A stretch of 64,000 bases of DNA from Pseudonocardia xinjiangensis (GTDB lineage Bacteria; Actinomycetota; Actinomycetes; Mycobacteriales; Pseudonocardiaceae): positions 1 to 64,000 of the forward strand of contig NZ_JAAXKY010000021.1 in NCBI RefSeq assembly GCF_012911925.1. The letters are read 5' to 3'. Both the position numbers and the translations under genes were made by a program. Under the pieces are notes generated by a model. The model did not search any database. It was not told the DNA's origin and saw only the letters and a program-made list of their open reading frames with translations. Positions 15,142 through 23,157 of this stretch are shown piece by piece (positions within the stretch are counted from its first letter, which is position 1; each line of letters opens with the position of its first letter).

Positions 15142-16155
15142 GTGCCCACCATCGGTACCCGCCGGCTCGGCGCGCACGGACCCCAGGTCTCGGCCATCGG
15201 CCTGGGCGCACTGGGCATGTCCGACCTCTACGGACCCGCTGACGAGCGGGAGAGCATCGCGACCCTGCACGCCGCGATCGACGCGGGCGTCACGCTCATC
15301 GACACCGGTGACTTCTACGGCTCCGGCCACAACGAGATGCTGATCGGTCGCGCCCTGAAGGAGCGCCGCCGCGAGGACGTCGTGATCAGCGTGAAGTTCG
15401 GGTCGCGGCGCACGCCCGACGGCGCTTTCCAACCCGTGCACTACGACGTCTCGCCCGCCGCGGTGAAAGATCGCCTGGCGTACTCGCTGCGACGCCTGGG
15501 GACCGACTACATCGACATCTACCGCCCCAGCCGGCTGAATCCGCAGGTTCCGATCGAGGACACCGTCGGCGCCATGCTGGAGATGCGGGACGCCGGCTAC
15601 ATCCGGTGTCTCGGCCTGTCGGAGGTCGGACCGGACACGATTCGCCGCGCCGCCGCGGTGGCTCCGATCAGCGATCTGCAGATCGAGTACTCGCTTCTGT
15701 CGCGTGGCCCGGAGAAGGCCATCATCCCGACGCTGCGCGAGCTCGGCATCGGCATGACCGCCTACGGAGTGCTGTCCCGCGGCCTGCTCAGCGGCCACTG
15801 GGACCCCGACCGGAAGCTGACCGGCGGCGATTTCCGGGCGCAGAGCCCCCGCTTCCAGGACGGAAACCTCGAGGCGAACCTGCGCCTGGTCGGCGCCCTC
15901 ACCCGGGTCGCCGGGCGCATCGGGGCCACAACGAGCCAGGTCGCCATCGCCTGGGTCGCAGCCCAGGGCGAGGACATCGTCCCGCTCGTCGGCGCCCGCC
16001 GTCGCGACCGGCTGGCCGAGTCCCTCGCCGCAGCGGCCCTTGATCTCGACGAGGAGACGCTCGCCGAGATCGAGGCGGCGGTGCCGGCGGACGCCGCGGC
16101 CGGTGAGCGGTACGCGGCCTCGCAGATGGCCATCCTGGACAGCGAGAAGTCCTGA
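15142..16155 (+). CDS. aldo/keto reductase
   Basis: This 337-residue NADPH-dependent (beta/alpha)8-barrel oxidoreductase has catalytic Asp54 and Tyr59 (DTGDFYGSG) and Lys85 (ISVKFG). The fourth tetrad residue is atypical: where most family members have His (YYQHR), this one reads YRPSRLNP, so the His appears replaced by Ser130. Cofactor-binding features at the C-terminus include VPLVGARRRDRLAE. Divergent from the XRE regulator, whose probable target it is. The GTG at 15142 follows AAGGAG. The missing His may shift substrate range or reaction direction. Confidence 0.88.
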   Translation: MPTIGTRRLGAHGPQVSAIGLGALGMSDLYGPADERESIATLHAAIDAGVTLIDTGDFYGSGHNEMLIGRALKERRREDVVISVKFGSRRTPDGAFQPVHYDVSPAAVKDRLAYSLRRLGTDYIDIYRPSRLNPQVPIEDTVGAMLEMRDAGYIRCLGLSEVGPDTIRRAAAVAPISDLQIEYSLLSRGPEKAIIPTLRELGIGMTAYGVLSRGLLSGHWDPDRKLTGGDFRAQSPRFQDGNLEANLRLVGALTRVAGRIGATTSQVAIAWVAAQGEDIVPLVGARRRDRLAESLAAAALDLDEETLAEIEAAVPADAAAGERYAASQMAILDSEKS

Positions 16156-16177
16156 CGATGCGCGCGGATCATCGGCC
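16149..16177 (+). repeat. right copy of direct repeat flanking the regulator/reductase pair
   Basis: GTCCTGACGAT followed directly by GCGCGCGGATCATCGGCC, matching 14112-14143 except for a three-base gap. The copy contains the stop codon of the aldo/keto reductase. Confidence 0.85.
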
Positions 16178-16233
16178 TTGAAGCTCCCGGCGCGCTCAGG
16201 TCTGACCACCGCGGTCTGATCTGGCGGGCGCGC

Positions 16234-17529
16234 TTATGCGGCGAGGTGCAGGAGTGGTTGTCGGCGAGGCCTTCGTTGGGGGTCGATCCAGGCGGGTGGG
16301 ATGAGTTCGGGGAGCCCGTCGCGGATGCGTACTTCCCATTCGGAGTGGTGCTGCAGGCGGTGGCAGGCCCGGCAGAGCATGACGCAGTTGTGCAGGGCCG
16401 TGTCACCACCGTCCTGCCAAGCCTTGATGTGGTGGACCTCGCACCACGACGGCGGCCGACCGCACCCGGCGCACCCGCGGTCGCGGGCGGCGATCGCGCG
16501 GCGCAGACCGTCGGGAATCGTGCGGGTGACCCGACCGACATCGAGCGGCTGACCCTTCCCGTTGAGCACGACGGGCACGACGGCGGCGTCGCAGGCCAGC
16601 ATCCGTAGCGACTCCGGGGTGAGGGTGCCGCCGAAGTCCAGGCAGGCGGCGCGGGCCCGGTTCTCCAGGTCTTCGAGCCGGATCAGCACGTTCAGGTGCG
16701 GGCGGCGCCCGCCGCACTCGGGCACATCGCCGTGGTCGAGCACGTAGCCACACACGTCGGCGAGGGCGTCGGCCTGGCGTTGCGCGGTGCTGCGGTGCTC
16801 GTCGCCAGTGGCGGGTCGGGCGTGGGCGTCGATCACGGTGGCAATGGCATCGAACATCGCCGCGTCGTCGAACCGGGCTTTGAGGGTGCCGCCGGGCTTG
16901 CCGCGGTGGCGGGTCAGGTGCAGTTCGTTGACCGGCGCGGGTGGACGGTCGTCGGGTTCGGCGCCGTCCTCGTCGAGGGCATCGACCAGCGCGGTGCCCC
17001 AGGTCTGCAGCTCCGACGGCGTATAGACCGCGGCTTTGTCGGCGAGCTGGGCTTCCGCACCGGCCCACACGTCGGGCGTGAGCCGCTCCGCGGCCGGGCT
17101 GACGAGCACGCGGGCGATCACCGCGACGTGCCGCAGCCCGGTGTGCCCGGCGGCGAACACCGCGGCGGTGGCAGGCAGCTTCGCGGGCAACGCGGTGCCA
17201 TCGAGGCTCACCCGCGGGCACACCTGTTCGGCGGCGACCACCCGCTGGCGGGCCTCGAACCGCTCCCAGCCGAGCAGATCCCCCAACGCCGCCGGGGTCG
17301 ACGTGTAGCCGCGCTCGGCGAACGTGCCCCGCCGCTCCAAACTGGCCACGGTGGCAACAGTGAGCCGGTCCAACCGCCTGCTCGTGCCCCCGCACAGCGT
17401 GAGCACGGACAGCAGGTCATCGTCGGTGGCGGCGTCGGTGGCCGCGGACAGCGCGTCGATCGCCTCGACCAGGAGGCGATGCGCGGTGGTGAGCGGGCTG
17501 TCCGACACCTCTTCATCATACTCGAACAC
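16234..17529 (-). CDS. 13E12/DUF222-type HNH endonuclease, copy 1
   Basis: This 431-residue protein has a helical DUF222 region and a C-terminal HNH nuclease domain: CAGCGRPPSWCEVHHIKAW, then HNCVMLCRACHRLQHH with two CxxC zinc knuckles and the HH/N/H catalytic set. It belongs to the family represented by the M. tuberculosis REP13E12 repeats. A second copy at 61268-62563 is about nine-tenths identical by eye. The start is uncertain. GTG 17529 (reading VFEYDEEVSDS) is the first codon conserved in both copies and sits inside a LexA-type operator. Without a ribosome binding site, a leaderless transcript is possible. The open frame continues upstream but only through the broken Lrp gene. Confidence 0.85.
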   Translation of the reverse strand: MFEYDEEVSDSPLTTAHRLLVEAIDALSAATDAATDDDLLSVLTLCGGTSRRLDRLTVATVASLERRGTFAERGYTSTPAALGDLLGWERFEARQRVVAAEQVCPRVSLDGTALPAKLPATAAVFAAGHTGLRHVAVIARVLVSPAAERLTPDVWAGAEAQLADKAAVYTPSELQTWGTALVDALDEDGAEPDDRPPAPVNELHLTRHRGKPGGTLKARFDDAAMFDAIATVIDAHARPATGDEHRSTAQRQADALADVCGYVLDHGDVPECGGRRPHLNVLIRLEDLENRARAACLDFGGTLTPESLRMLACDAAVVPVVLNGKGQPLDVGRVTRTIPDGLRRAIAARDRGCAGCGRPPSWCEVHHIKAWQDGGDTALHNCVMLCRACHRLQHHSEWEVRIRDGLPELIPPAWIDPQRRPRRQPLLHLAA

Positions 17530-17537
17530 ATGTTCGA
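17522..17537. promoter_or_regulatory. LexA (SOS) box over the start of HNH copy 1
   Basis: TCGAAC-N4-GTTCGA reads perfectly on both strands (TCGAACACATGTTCGA on the plus strand). It is identical to the mycobacterial/actinobacterial LexA consensus. It overlaps the predicted GTG start at 17527-17529, so LexA would block transcription or early elongation. Confidence 0.82.
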
Positions 17538-17683
17538 ATAGATGTTGGTCGTCGCAGGTCAACGGCCATTCAGCGCTCGCGCCGTCAGTGGGGGACGCCG
17601 CCGCAGCGACCTCGCAACGACAGGCTGGCTGGGCCGCTGAAGCTGCCCGGCCTGCGTCATTCCCTGTAGGCGCGCCGGCGGAG

Positions 17684-18076
17684 TCATCGGACGCTGCCGT
17701 GGTGGGCCTCGTACTCGGTCTGGTCCGCGACGAGTACGAGCATGAAGTAGTCGGGCGTGCCGAAGACCCTCCGCAGCTCGACCACTTCGTCGTAGGCGGC
17801 AACCGTGCTCTCGAAATCCCGCAACGTCTCGAGATCGGTGACCCCGGATCTCGACCGAGACCGTCACTTCGAAGCCCTGCCCGACGGCGGCGGGATCGAC
17901 CAGTGCCCGGTAGCCGGTGATAATCCCTTCCGCCTCGAGTCGCTTGATCCGGCGCAGCCACGGCGGCGGGGTCAAGCCGACCCGCGTCGCCAGCGCGACG
18001 TTGCTCAGCCGACCGTTCCTCTGTAAATGAAACAAATGTCTCGATCGATCGAATCGAGGCGCGTGTTGTTGCGCAT
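17684..18076 (-). pseudogene. Lrp/AsnC-family regulator, frameshifted and truncated
   Basis: A recognisable Lrp sequence is spread over three frames. MRNNTRLDSIDRDI starts at 18076. It is followed in another frame by HLQRNGRLSNVALATRVGL (the helix-turn-helix), LEAEGIITGYRALVDPAAVG and VTVSVEIRG. After a second shift near 17850 comes DFESTVAAYDEVVELRRVFG and TPDYFMLVLVADQTEYEAHH. The end lacks the last ~30-40 residues of a normal ~150-residue protein. Two single-base shifts plus truncation make it non-functional. It lies just upstream of the HNH cassette. Confidence 0.85.
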
Positions 18077-18138
18077 CTTACAATCATTGCAGCGTAATCG
18101 GGAACTTAATGTCATGGCTTCTGGCATAAAGTTGCCGA

Positions 18139-20871
18139 GTGGGAATATCAATTGGACGGGTGGCGACGCCGGCCGGCCTGCGGGGTCGGCGCCCGGAATG
18201 TGAACGACTCGGTTCGCTCGTCGAGACGGTGACGGCGGGCGACAGCCGGGCGCTGGTGGTGCGCGGCGAGCCGGGTGTGGGGAAGACCGCACTGCTCGAC
18301 TACCTGGTGGAGCACGCGGCGGGATGCCGGGTGGCACGGGTTGCCGGTGTCCAGTGCGAGATGGAGCTGGCCTTCGCCGGCTTGCATCAGCTGTGCGCGC
18401 CGATGCTGGACCTGGCGCAGCGCCTCCCGGGTCATCAGCGCGACGCATTGGGCACTGCGCTCGGGCTGAGTGCAGGACCGGCACCCGATCGGTTCCTGGT
18501 CGGGCTGGCCGTCCTCGGCTTGCTCGCCGAGGCCGCCCGGGAACGTCCCCTGATCTGCGTTGTCGATGACACGCAGTGGCTCGACCGCGCTTCTGCCCAG
18601 GTGCTCGCCTTCGTTGCGCGCCGCCTGCGAGCGGAAGGGGTGGGGATGGTCTTCGCGACCCGCCGCCCCGAGGACGTGACCGGCCTGCCCGAGGTGGTGG
18701 TCGGCGGCCTGGCCGATGCGGACGCGCGGTCGTTGCTGGACTCGGTACTTCCGGGGCCTTCGGACGGTCGGGTGCGGGACCGGATCGTGGCAGAGACGCG
18801 GGGTAATCCGCTGGCGTTGCTGGAGCTGCCCCGGGGGTTCTCCCCGGCGGAGCTGGCAGGTGGGTTCGGGCCGGGGGGCGCGGGGCTGCCGGCCCGGATC
18901 GAGGACAGCTTTCGTCGGCAGCTGGCGCCGTTACCGGCTGAGACCTTGCGGCTGTTGCTCCTCGCCGCGGCGGAACCGTTGGGAGACCCGGTGCTGGTGT
19001 GGCGGGCGGCGCAGTACCTCGGGCTCGGTGTGGAGGCCGCGGAGCCGGCGGTTGCCGCCGGGTTGTTGGTGATCGGCGGGCGGATGCGGTTCAGGCATCC
19101 GCTGGAGCGTTGGGCGGTCTATCACGACGCGTCGGCGGAGGAGCGGCGTCGCGTGCACCGCGCTCTGGCGGAAGCGACCGATCCCCATGGCGATCCCGAC
19201 CGGCGCGCATGGCACGCAGCGCAAGCCGCGGCCGGGCCGGACGAGGATGTCGCCGCGGATCTGGAGCGCTCCGCGGGACGGGCGCAGGCCCGTGGCGGGC
19301 CGGCCGCTGCAGCGGCGTTCTGGAAACGGGCTGCAGAGCTCACGCCCGACCCGGCGCGAAGGGTGGAGCGGGTACTGGAAGCAGCTCAGGCCGAACATCA
19401 GGCGGGGATGCCGGCCGCGGCCGAGAGGCTGCTGGCCCTTGCGGAGGCCGGTCCACTGACCGAGCTGCAAGGGGCCAGGGTCGACCTGCTGCGCGCCCGG
19501 ACTGCCTTCACCAGTAGCCGCGGTGGCGACGTACCGCCGTTGCTGCTCAAGGCGGCCGCTCAGCTGCAGTCCCTGGACGCACGGCTGGCGCGCGAGACAT
19601 ATCTCGAGGCGCTCCTGGCGGCGATGCACGCCGGTTCGCTCGCCAGCGTGCGGGAGGTGGCCGAGGCCGCGCGGACGGCCCCCGCGCCGTCGTCGGATCC
19701 GAGCTCGGCGGATCTTCTCCTTGCCGCCGTGGCTGCCCGGTTCACCGACGGATACGCCGCCGCGATCTCATTGCTGCGCCGAGCCCTTGAGGCCTTCGGG
19801 GAAGGAGACATCTCCCCGGAGGAGCCGCTGTGCTGGCATTGGCTCGCCGGCCGAGCTGTCGCCGACCTGATGTGGGATGTCGAGGCCTGGGACGGGTTGA
19901 CCGCTCGCTTCGTCCGGCAGGCGCGCGAGGCAGGCGCCCTCGCCGTGCTCCCGATTGCGCTGAGCGCACGAATGGTGACGCAGACGCTTGCCGGTGAGCT
20001 GGACGCGGCTGCATCGCTCGGCCAGGAGCTGGACACGGTGACGGAGGCGACCTCGGGCATCCTGATTCCCTACGGGCCTCTGCTGCTTGCGGCGTGGGAG
20101 GGCCGGGAAGCCGAGACCTCCTCTCTGATCGAAACCTTCGCCACGGAAGCGTTCGACCAGGGCGAGGGAGTCGGGCTGACCATCATCTGCTGGGCCAAAG
20201 CGCTGCTCGGCAACAGTCTCGGCTACTACGACGATGCGTTGGCCACAGCTCGAGAGGCCCAGCACCCTCGCGAACTGGGCATTTCCACCTGGGGCGTCCA
20301 GATCGAGCTGATCGAGGCGGCCGTTCGCAGCGGTGCCCGCGAGCAGGCTGCCGACGCCCTCCGGCGGCTCACGGAGGTGACCGACGCCAGCAGCACCGAC
20401 TGGGGACTGGGGATCGCCGCCCGCTCACGAGCACTGCTGACCGAGGGCCCGGCGGCCGAGGGCGTCTACCGCCAGGCGATCGACAGACTCGGCCGCGCGT
20501 CTGTCCGTCCTGAGCTGGCCCGGGCCCACCTGCTGTTCGGCGAATGGCTGCGCCGGGAACGGCGCCGGGTGGAAGCGCGCCAGCAACTGCGCACGGCGCA
20601 CGAGATGTTCCGGGAAATGGGCATGGAGGCCTTCGCCCGGCGCGCGGCGCGCGAGCTGCGCGCTACCGGCGCCACGGCGCGCAAGCGCACCACCGAGACC
20701 ACCACTCGGCTCACCGAACAGGAGACCCAGATCGCGCGGCTCGTCCGCGAGGGACTGTCCAACCCCGAGATCGCGGCCCGGCTGTTCCTCAGCCGCCGCA
20801 CCGTCGAATGGCACCTCAGAGGAATCTTCGCAAAGCTCCATATCACCTCACGGAAGGACCTCTCCCGCTGA
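18139..20871 (+). CDS. large LuxR-family (LAL-type) transcriptional regulator
   Basis: This 910-residue regulator has an N-terminal ATPase module with Walker A GEPGVGKT (residues 43-50) and Walker B LICVVDDTQWLD (about 138-149). A long helical TPR-like middle follows, then a C-terminal LuxR helix-turn-helix with TRLTEQETQIARLVREGLS and LSRRTVEWHLRGIFAKL. It would act as an ATP-dependent activator; the signal is unknown. GTG 18139 has no clear ribosome binding site, and GTG 18160 is an alternative. It is divergent from the broken Lrp gene. The gene downstream is a methyltransferase remnant, so the regulated target may have been lost. Confidence 0.9.
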   Translation: MGISIGRVATPAGLRGRRPECERLGSLVETVTAGDSRALVVRGEPGVGKTALLDYLVEHAAGCRVARVAGVQCEMELAFAGLHQLCAPMLDLAQRLPGHQRDALGTALGLSAGPAPDRFLVGLAVLGLLAEAARERPLICVVDDTQWLDRASAQVLAFVARRLRAEGVGMVFATRRPEDVTGLPEVVVGGLADADARSLLDSVLPGPSDGRVRDRIVAETRGNPLALLELPRGFSPAELAGGFGPGGAGLPARIEDSFRRQLAPLPAETLRLLLLAAAEPLGDPVLVWRAAQYLGLGVEAAEPAVAAGLLVIGGRMRFRHPLERWAVYHDASAEERRRVHRALAEATDPHGDPDRRAWHAAQAAAGPDEDVAADLERSAGRAQARGGPAAAAAFWKRAAELTPDPARRVERVLEAAQAEHQAGMPAAAERLLALAEAGPLTELQGARVDLLRARTAFTSSRGGDVPPLLLKAAAQLQSLDARLARETYLEALLAAMHAGSLASVREVAEAARTAPAPSSDPSSADLLLAAVAARFTDGYAAAISLLRRALEAFGEGDISPEEPLCWHWLAGRAVADLMWDVEAWDGLTARFVRQAREAGALAVLPIALSARMVTQTLAGELDAAASLGQELDTVTEATSGILIPYGPLLLAAWEGREAETSSLIETFATEAFDQGEGVGLTIICWAKALLGNSLGYYDDALATAREAQHPRELGISTWGVQIELIEAAVRSGAREQAADALRRLTEVTDASSTDWGLGIAARSRALLTEGPAAEGVYRQAIDRLGRASVRPELARAHLLFGEWLRRERRRVEARQQLRTAHEMFREMGMEAFARRAARELRATGATARKRTTETTTRLTEQETQIARLVREGLSNPEIAARLFLSRRTVEWHLRGIFAKLHITSRKDLSR

Positions 20872-21314
20872 ACTGGACCCGCGAAGGCGGGTGCGTGTCT
20901 CATCGCCAGCAGGTTCCGGCTCGCCTCAGAGCCATCGGGCGTATCGCTGCTGCCACTTCCGCCCCGGGGCATCCCCGTGAGTGTGCCCTCGTCCTCACGG
21001 GCGCGACCGGGCGCTGCGAACGCCCAAGGTGGGATGCGAAACCTGAACGAACTGCCGAAGGACGTGTTCATGACGCCTGGACCGAAAGCGTGCATAAACG
21101 ACAGAGTTGATGCGCGAGCCACGAGGCTCGCCATGAGTCGTTCACGCCTGCTCAGCTGCGGTACGCGAGCACTCTGATCCTGTCCGCCGCCTCACCCCAG
21201 CCTCTGCCGGAGGCCGTTCCGCTCAGTTCCTGGTGATTCGCATCAACCGGGGGGTGTTGCGAATCCAATTCTATTCACCGGTGAGGCGCGCCTCGAACGA
21301 ATATCAGGAGAATG
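20872..21314. other. intergenic region, nothing recognised
   Basis: About 440 bases after the LuxR gene. A short frame around 21030-21177 has no recognisable family. AT content rises from 21230 on, where the promoter of the following methyltransferase remnant may lie. Confidence 0.35.
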
Positions 21315-21593
21315 ATGTCGAGTCTGAGTCAGGATCATACCTGCGAGGAGCAGTTCAATAATGAAAGGGCAGAGCGGCTGCGCGATTAGATAATTGTTGA
21401 TGCTGGTGCCGCACTGGCTGTTCCACTAGCATTTCTGGGCGACAAGCTGGGGTTGTTCGACGCGATCTGCAGTGCTGTTGCAGCCACGTCGGCCCAACTC
21501 GCGGAGCGTGCGGTCCTGGTCAAGCGTTACGTGCGGGAGTGGCTCCTGGCGATGGCCGCCTCTTGGTACATAACGTATCTTCGCGAGTTGTGA
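21315..21593 (+). pseudogene. SAM-dependent methyltransferase N-terminal remnant with in-frame stop
   Basis: ATG 21315 has a good AGGAG site and reads MSSLSQDHTCEEQFNNERAE up to a TAG at 21387-21389. The same frame then continues IIVDAGAALAVPLAFLGDKL, GLFDAI, SAQLAERAVLVKRYVREWL and LAMAASWYITYL. This is the winged-helix dimerisation part typical of actinomycete class I methyltransferases with an N-terminal helix-turn-helix-like domain. It ends at TGA 21591-21593, before the SAM-binding Rossmann domain. It has both an internal stop and a lost catalytic half, so it is dead. Confidence 0.75.
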
Positions 21594-21689
21594 CGTCAAC
21601 TCCGCTCAACACGGTTTACGAACTGCAACCATGACCTTGTGATGTCAGGAGCAGTAATGCCAGATCATACGATCCGAGGGGGAGTGGAA

Positions 21690-22934
21690 GTGAGTCTGAA
21701 ACGCAAGGTGACTTGGGCGGGCGTGCTCTTGGCCGGGGTGATGCTGCTTCCGGCATGCGGTACGAACCAATTGGGCGGCGGTCGCGCCGAGTCGTCGTGC
21801 GACACGAGTAGGGGGGCCCTGGTTGTCGGCCTGATCGCGCCGTTGTCGGGTGGGCTGTCGGCCTACGGACAAGGGATGAAGAACTCGGCGGACCTGGCGA
21901 TCCGTCAGGCGAACGAGAAGTGTGCGGTGCCGGGGTATCGGCTGATGTTCCAGCCGGAGGACGATCAGGGGACTCCGCAGGTTGCGGCGCAGGCGGCCAC
22001 CGAGCTGGCATCCGACCCGAACATCGCGGCTGTGGTGGGGACCTACAACTCGTCGGCGGCGCAGTCCGTCGCTCCGATCCTCGAACAGCAGAACATCGTG
22101 GAGGTGTCGTCGGGCAACACGGATCCGGTGCTGACGATGGGTCCGCAGGCCGCCACTGCGCCCAAGCGTCAGTTCCCCACGTACTTCCGGTTGGCTACCA
22201 CGGATCTGTTGCAGGGGCCGTTCGGTGCGCAGTATCTGGTGCAGAAGGCGGGCAAGAAGAGGATCGCCGTCATCGACGACGGTAAGACCTACGGTGTCGG
22301 ACTCACCGAGAACTTCGTGAAGGAGGCGAAGCAGCTCGGCGCCGACGTCGTTGCCCAGGAGAGGGTGGGGGAACATGACACCGACTTCTCCAGCGTGATC
22401 GCCAAGATCCGTCCGATGAACCCTGATGCGGTGTACTACGGCGGTGAGTTCCCCGTGGCCGGACCGTTGTCGAAGCAGCTCGCCGATGCCGGGCTGGCGA
22501 TTCCGGTGATGGGCGGCGACGGCATTGCCGACAAGCAGTACGTCACCCTCGGTGGCCGGCAGGGCGACCTGGCTACCGGAATCGGAGCACCGGTGCAGAG
22601 CCTGCCCAGCGCCAAGAACTTCACGGATGCGTACGCGGCGGCCGGCTACGTCGATTCGTACAGCGCATATGGGCCGCTGACCTTCGACGCGACAAACGTG
22701 ATCATCGATGCGCTGGCGAAGGTCGTGCGGGATGTGGGTTTCAGCAGCTCCCGTCGCCAGGAGCTGGTTGATGCCGTCCAGCAGACGAATCTCGATGGGA
22801 CAAGCGGCAAGGTGGCGTTCGACGAGTTCGGCGAAACCGTCAGCAAGGCGCTTACGGTGTATGCGGTGCAGGGCGATGATTTCGCGCCAGTGGAAACCGG
22901 CACCTTCACGGCGCCGGGCGGGTCGGGGCATTAG
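21690..22934 (+). CDS. branched-chain amino acid/urea-type ABC substrate-binding lipoprotein (orphan)
   Basis: This is a periplasmic-binding-protein-like fold type I (family 6) protein. A lipoprotein signal (WAGVLLAGVMLLPACG) precedes VVGLIAPLSGGLSAYGQGM, IAAVVGTYNSSAAQSVAPIL and VYYGGEFPVAGPLSKQL, all typical of LivJ/UrtA-like binding proteins. The mature part is about 390 residues, full length for the family. GTG 21690 follows GGGGGAGTGG; ATG 21657 is the alternative. No LivFGHM-type permease or ATPase genes are adjacent, so it must work with components encoded elsewhere or serve as a sensor. Ligand not predictable from sequence. Confidence 0.87.
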   Translation: MSLKRKVTWAGVLLAGVMLLPACGTNQLGGGRAESSCDTSRGALVVGLIAPLSGGLSAYGQGMKNSADLAIRQANEKCAVPGYRLMFQPEDDQGTPQVAAQAATELASDPNIAAVVGTYNSSAAQSVAPILEQQNIVEVSSGNTDPVLTMGPQAATAPKRQFPTYFRLATTDLLQGPFGAQYLVQKAGKKRIAVIDDGKTYGVGLTENFVKEAKQLGADVVAQERVGEHDTDFSSVIAKIRPMNPDAVYYGGEFPVAGPLSKQLADAGLAIPVMGGDGIADKQYVTLGGRQGDLATGIGAPVQSLPSAKNFTDAYAAAGYVDSYSAYGPLTFDATNVIIDALAKVVRDVGFSSSRRQELVDAVQQTNLDGTSGKVAFDEFGETVSKALTVYAVQGDDFAPVETGTFTAPGGSGH

Positions 22935-22991
22935 CCCAGGAGCATCCGGCGGATTCGCTCGGACGCTCGTCGGCCACTTCCCATCGCCGTC

Positions 22992-23156
22992 GGCTTCACG
23001 GTCGGGGAAGCGCTGCAGAACACTGTCGACCTCGCCCGGCACGTGGAGCGGCTGGGTTCTCGGCGCTTCTGGCGCGCCGAGCACCACCGCACTTCCAGCG
23101 TGGCCGTGGCGGCACCTGCGCTGCTGACCGCCACGGCGCGCTGCGCCGGCGTAGGA
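22992..23156 (+). pseudogene. luciferase-like monooxygenase N-terminal fragment
   Basis: The frame reads GEALQNTVDLARHVERLGSR, RFWRAEHHRTSSVAVAAPAL and LTATARCAGV. This matches the second strand-helix unit of bacterial luciferase-like flavin enzymes (normally ...YRRFWVAEHHNMPGVASSAP...). It has no start codon or downstream domain and ends at the converging LLM gene. It is not an inverted copy of that neighbour; it belongs to a different LLM subgroup. Confidence 0.65.
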
Positions 23157-23157
23157 C

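Larger units (their letters stand above)
16234..17580. repeat. dispersed repeat cassette, copy 1 (HNH gene plus operator)
   Basis: The segment, including about 50 bases upstream of the start (ending CAGCGCTCGC), matches 61268-62614 at equal length (1347 bases). Similarity stops at both ends within a few bases of the gene and its operator. Confidence 0.8.

Noticed and set aside
16234-18087. 617-codon version of HNH copy 1 starting at 18087
   Set aside because: The extra N-terminal 186 codons run through the decayed Lrp gene in a wrong frame and are absent from the paralogue. The conserved part begins at the LexA box.
20976-21177. 66-codon frame after the LuxR gene, starting MRNLNELPKDVF internally, considered as a RiPP precursor
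   Set aside because: No maturase, transporter or good ribosome binding site nearby. The composition resembles random high-GC coding.
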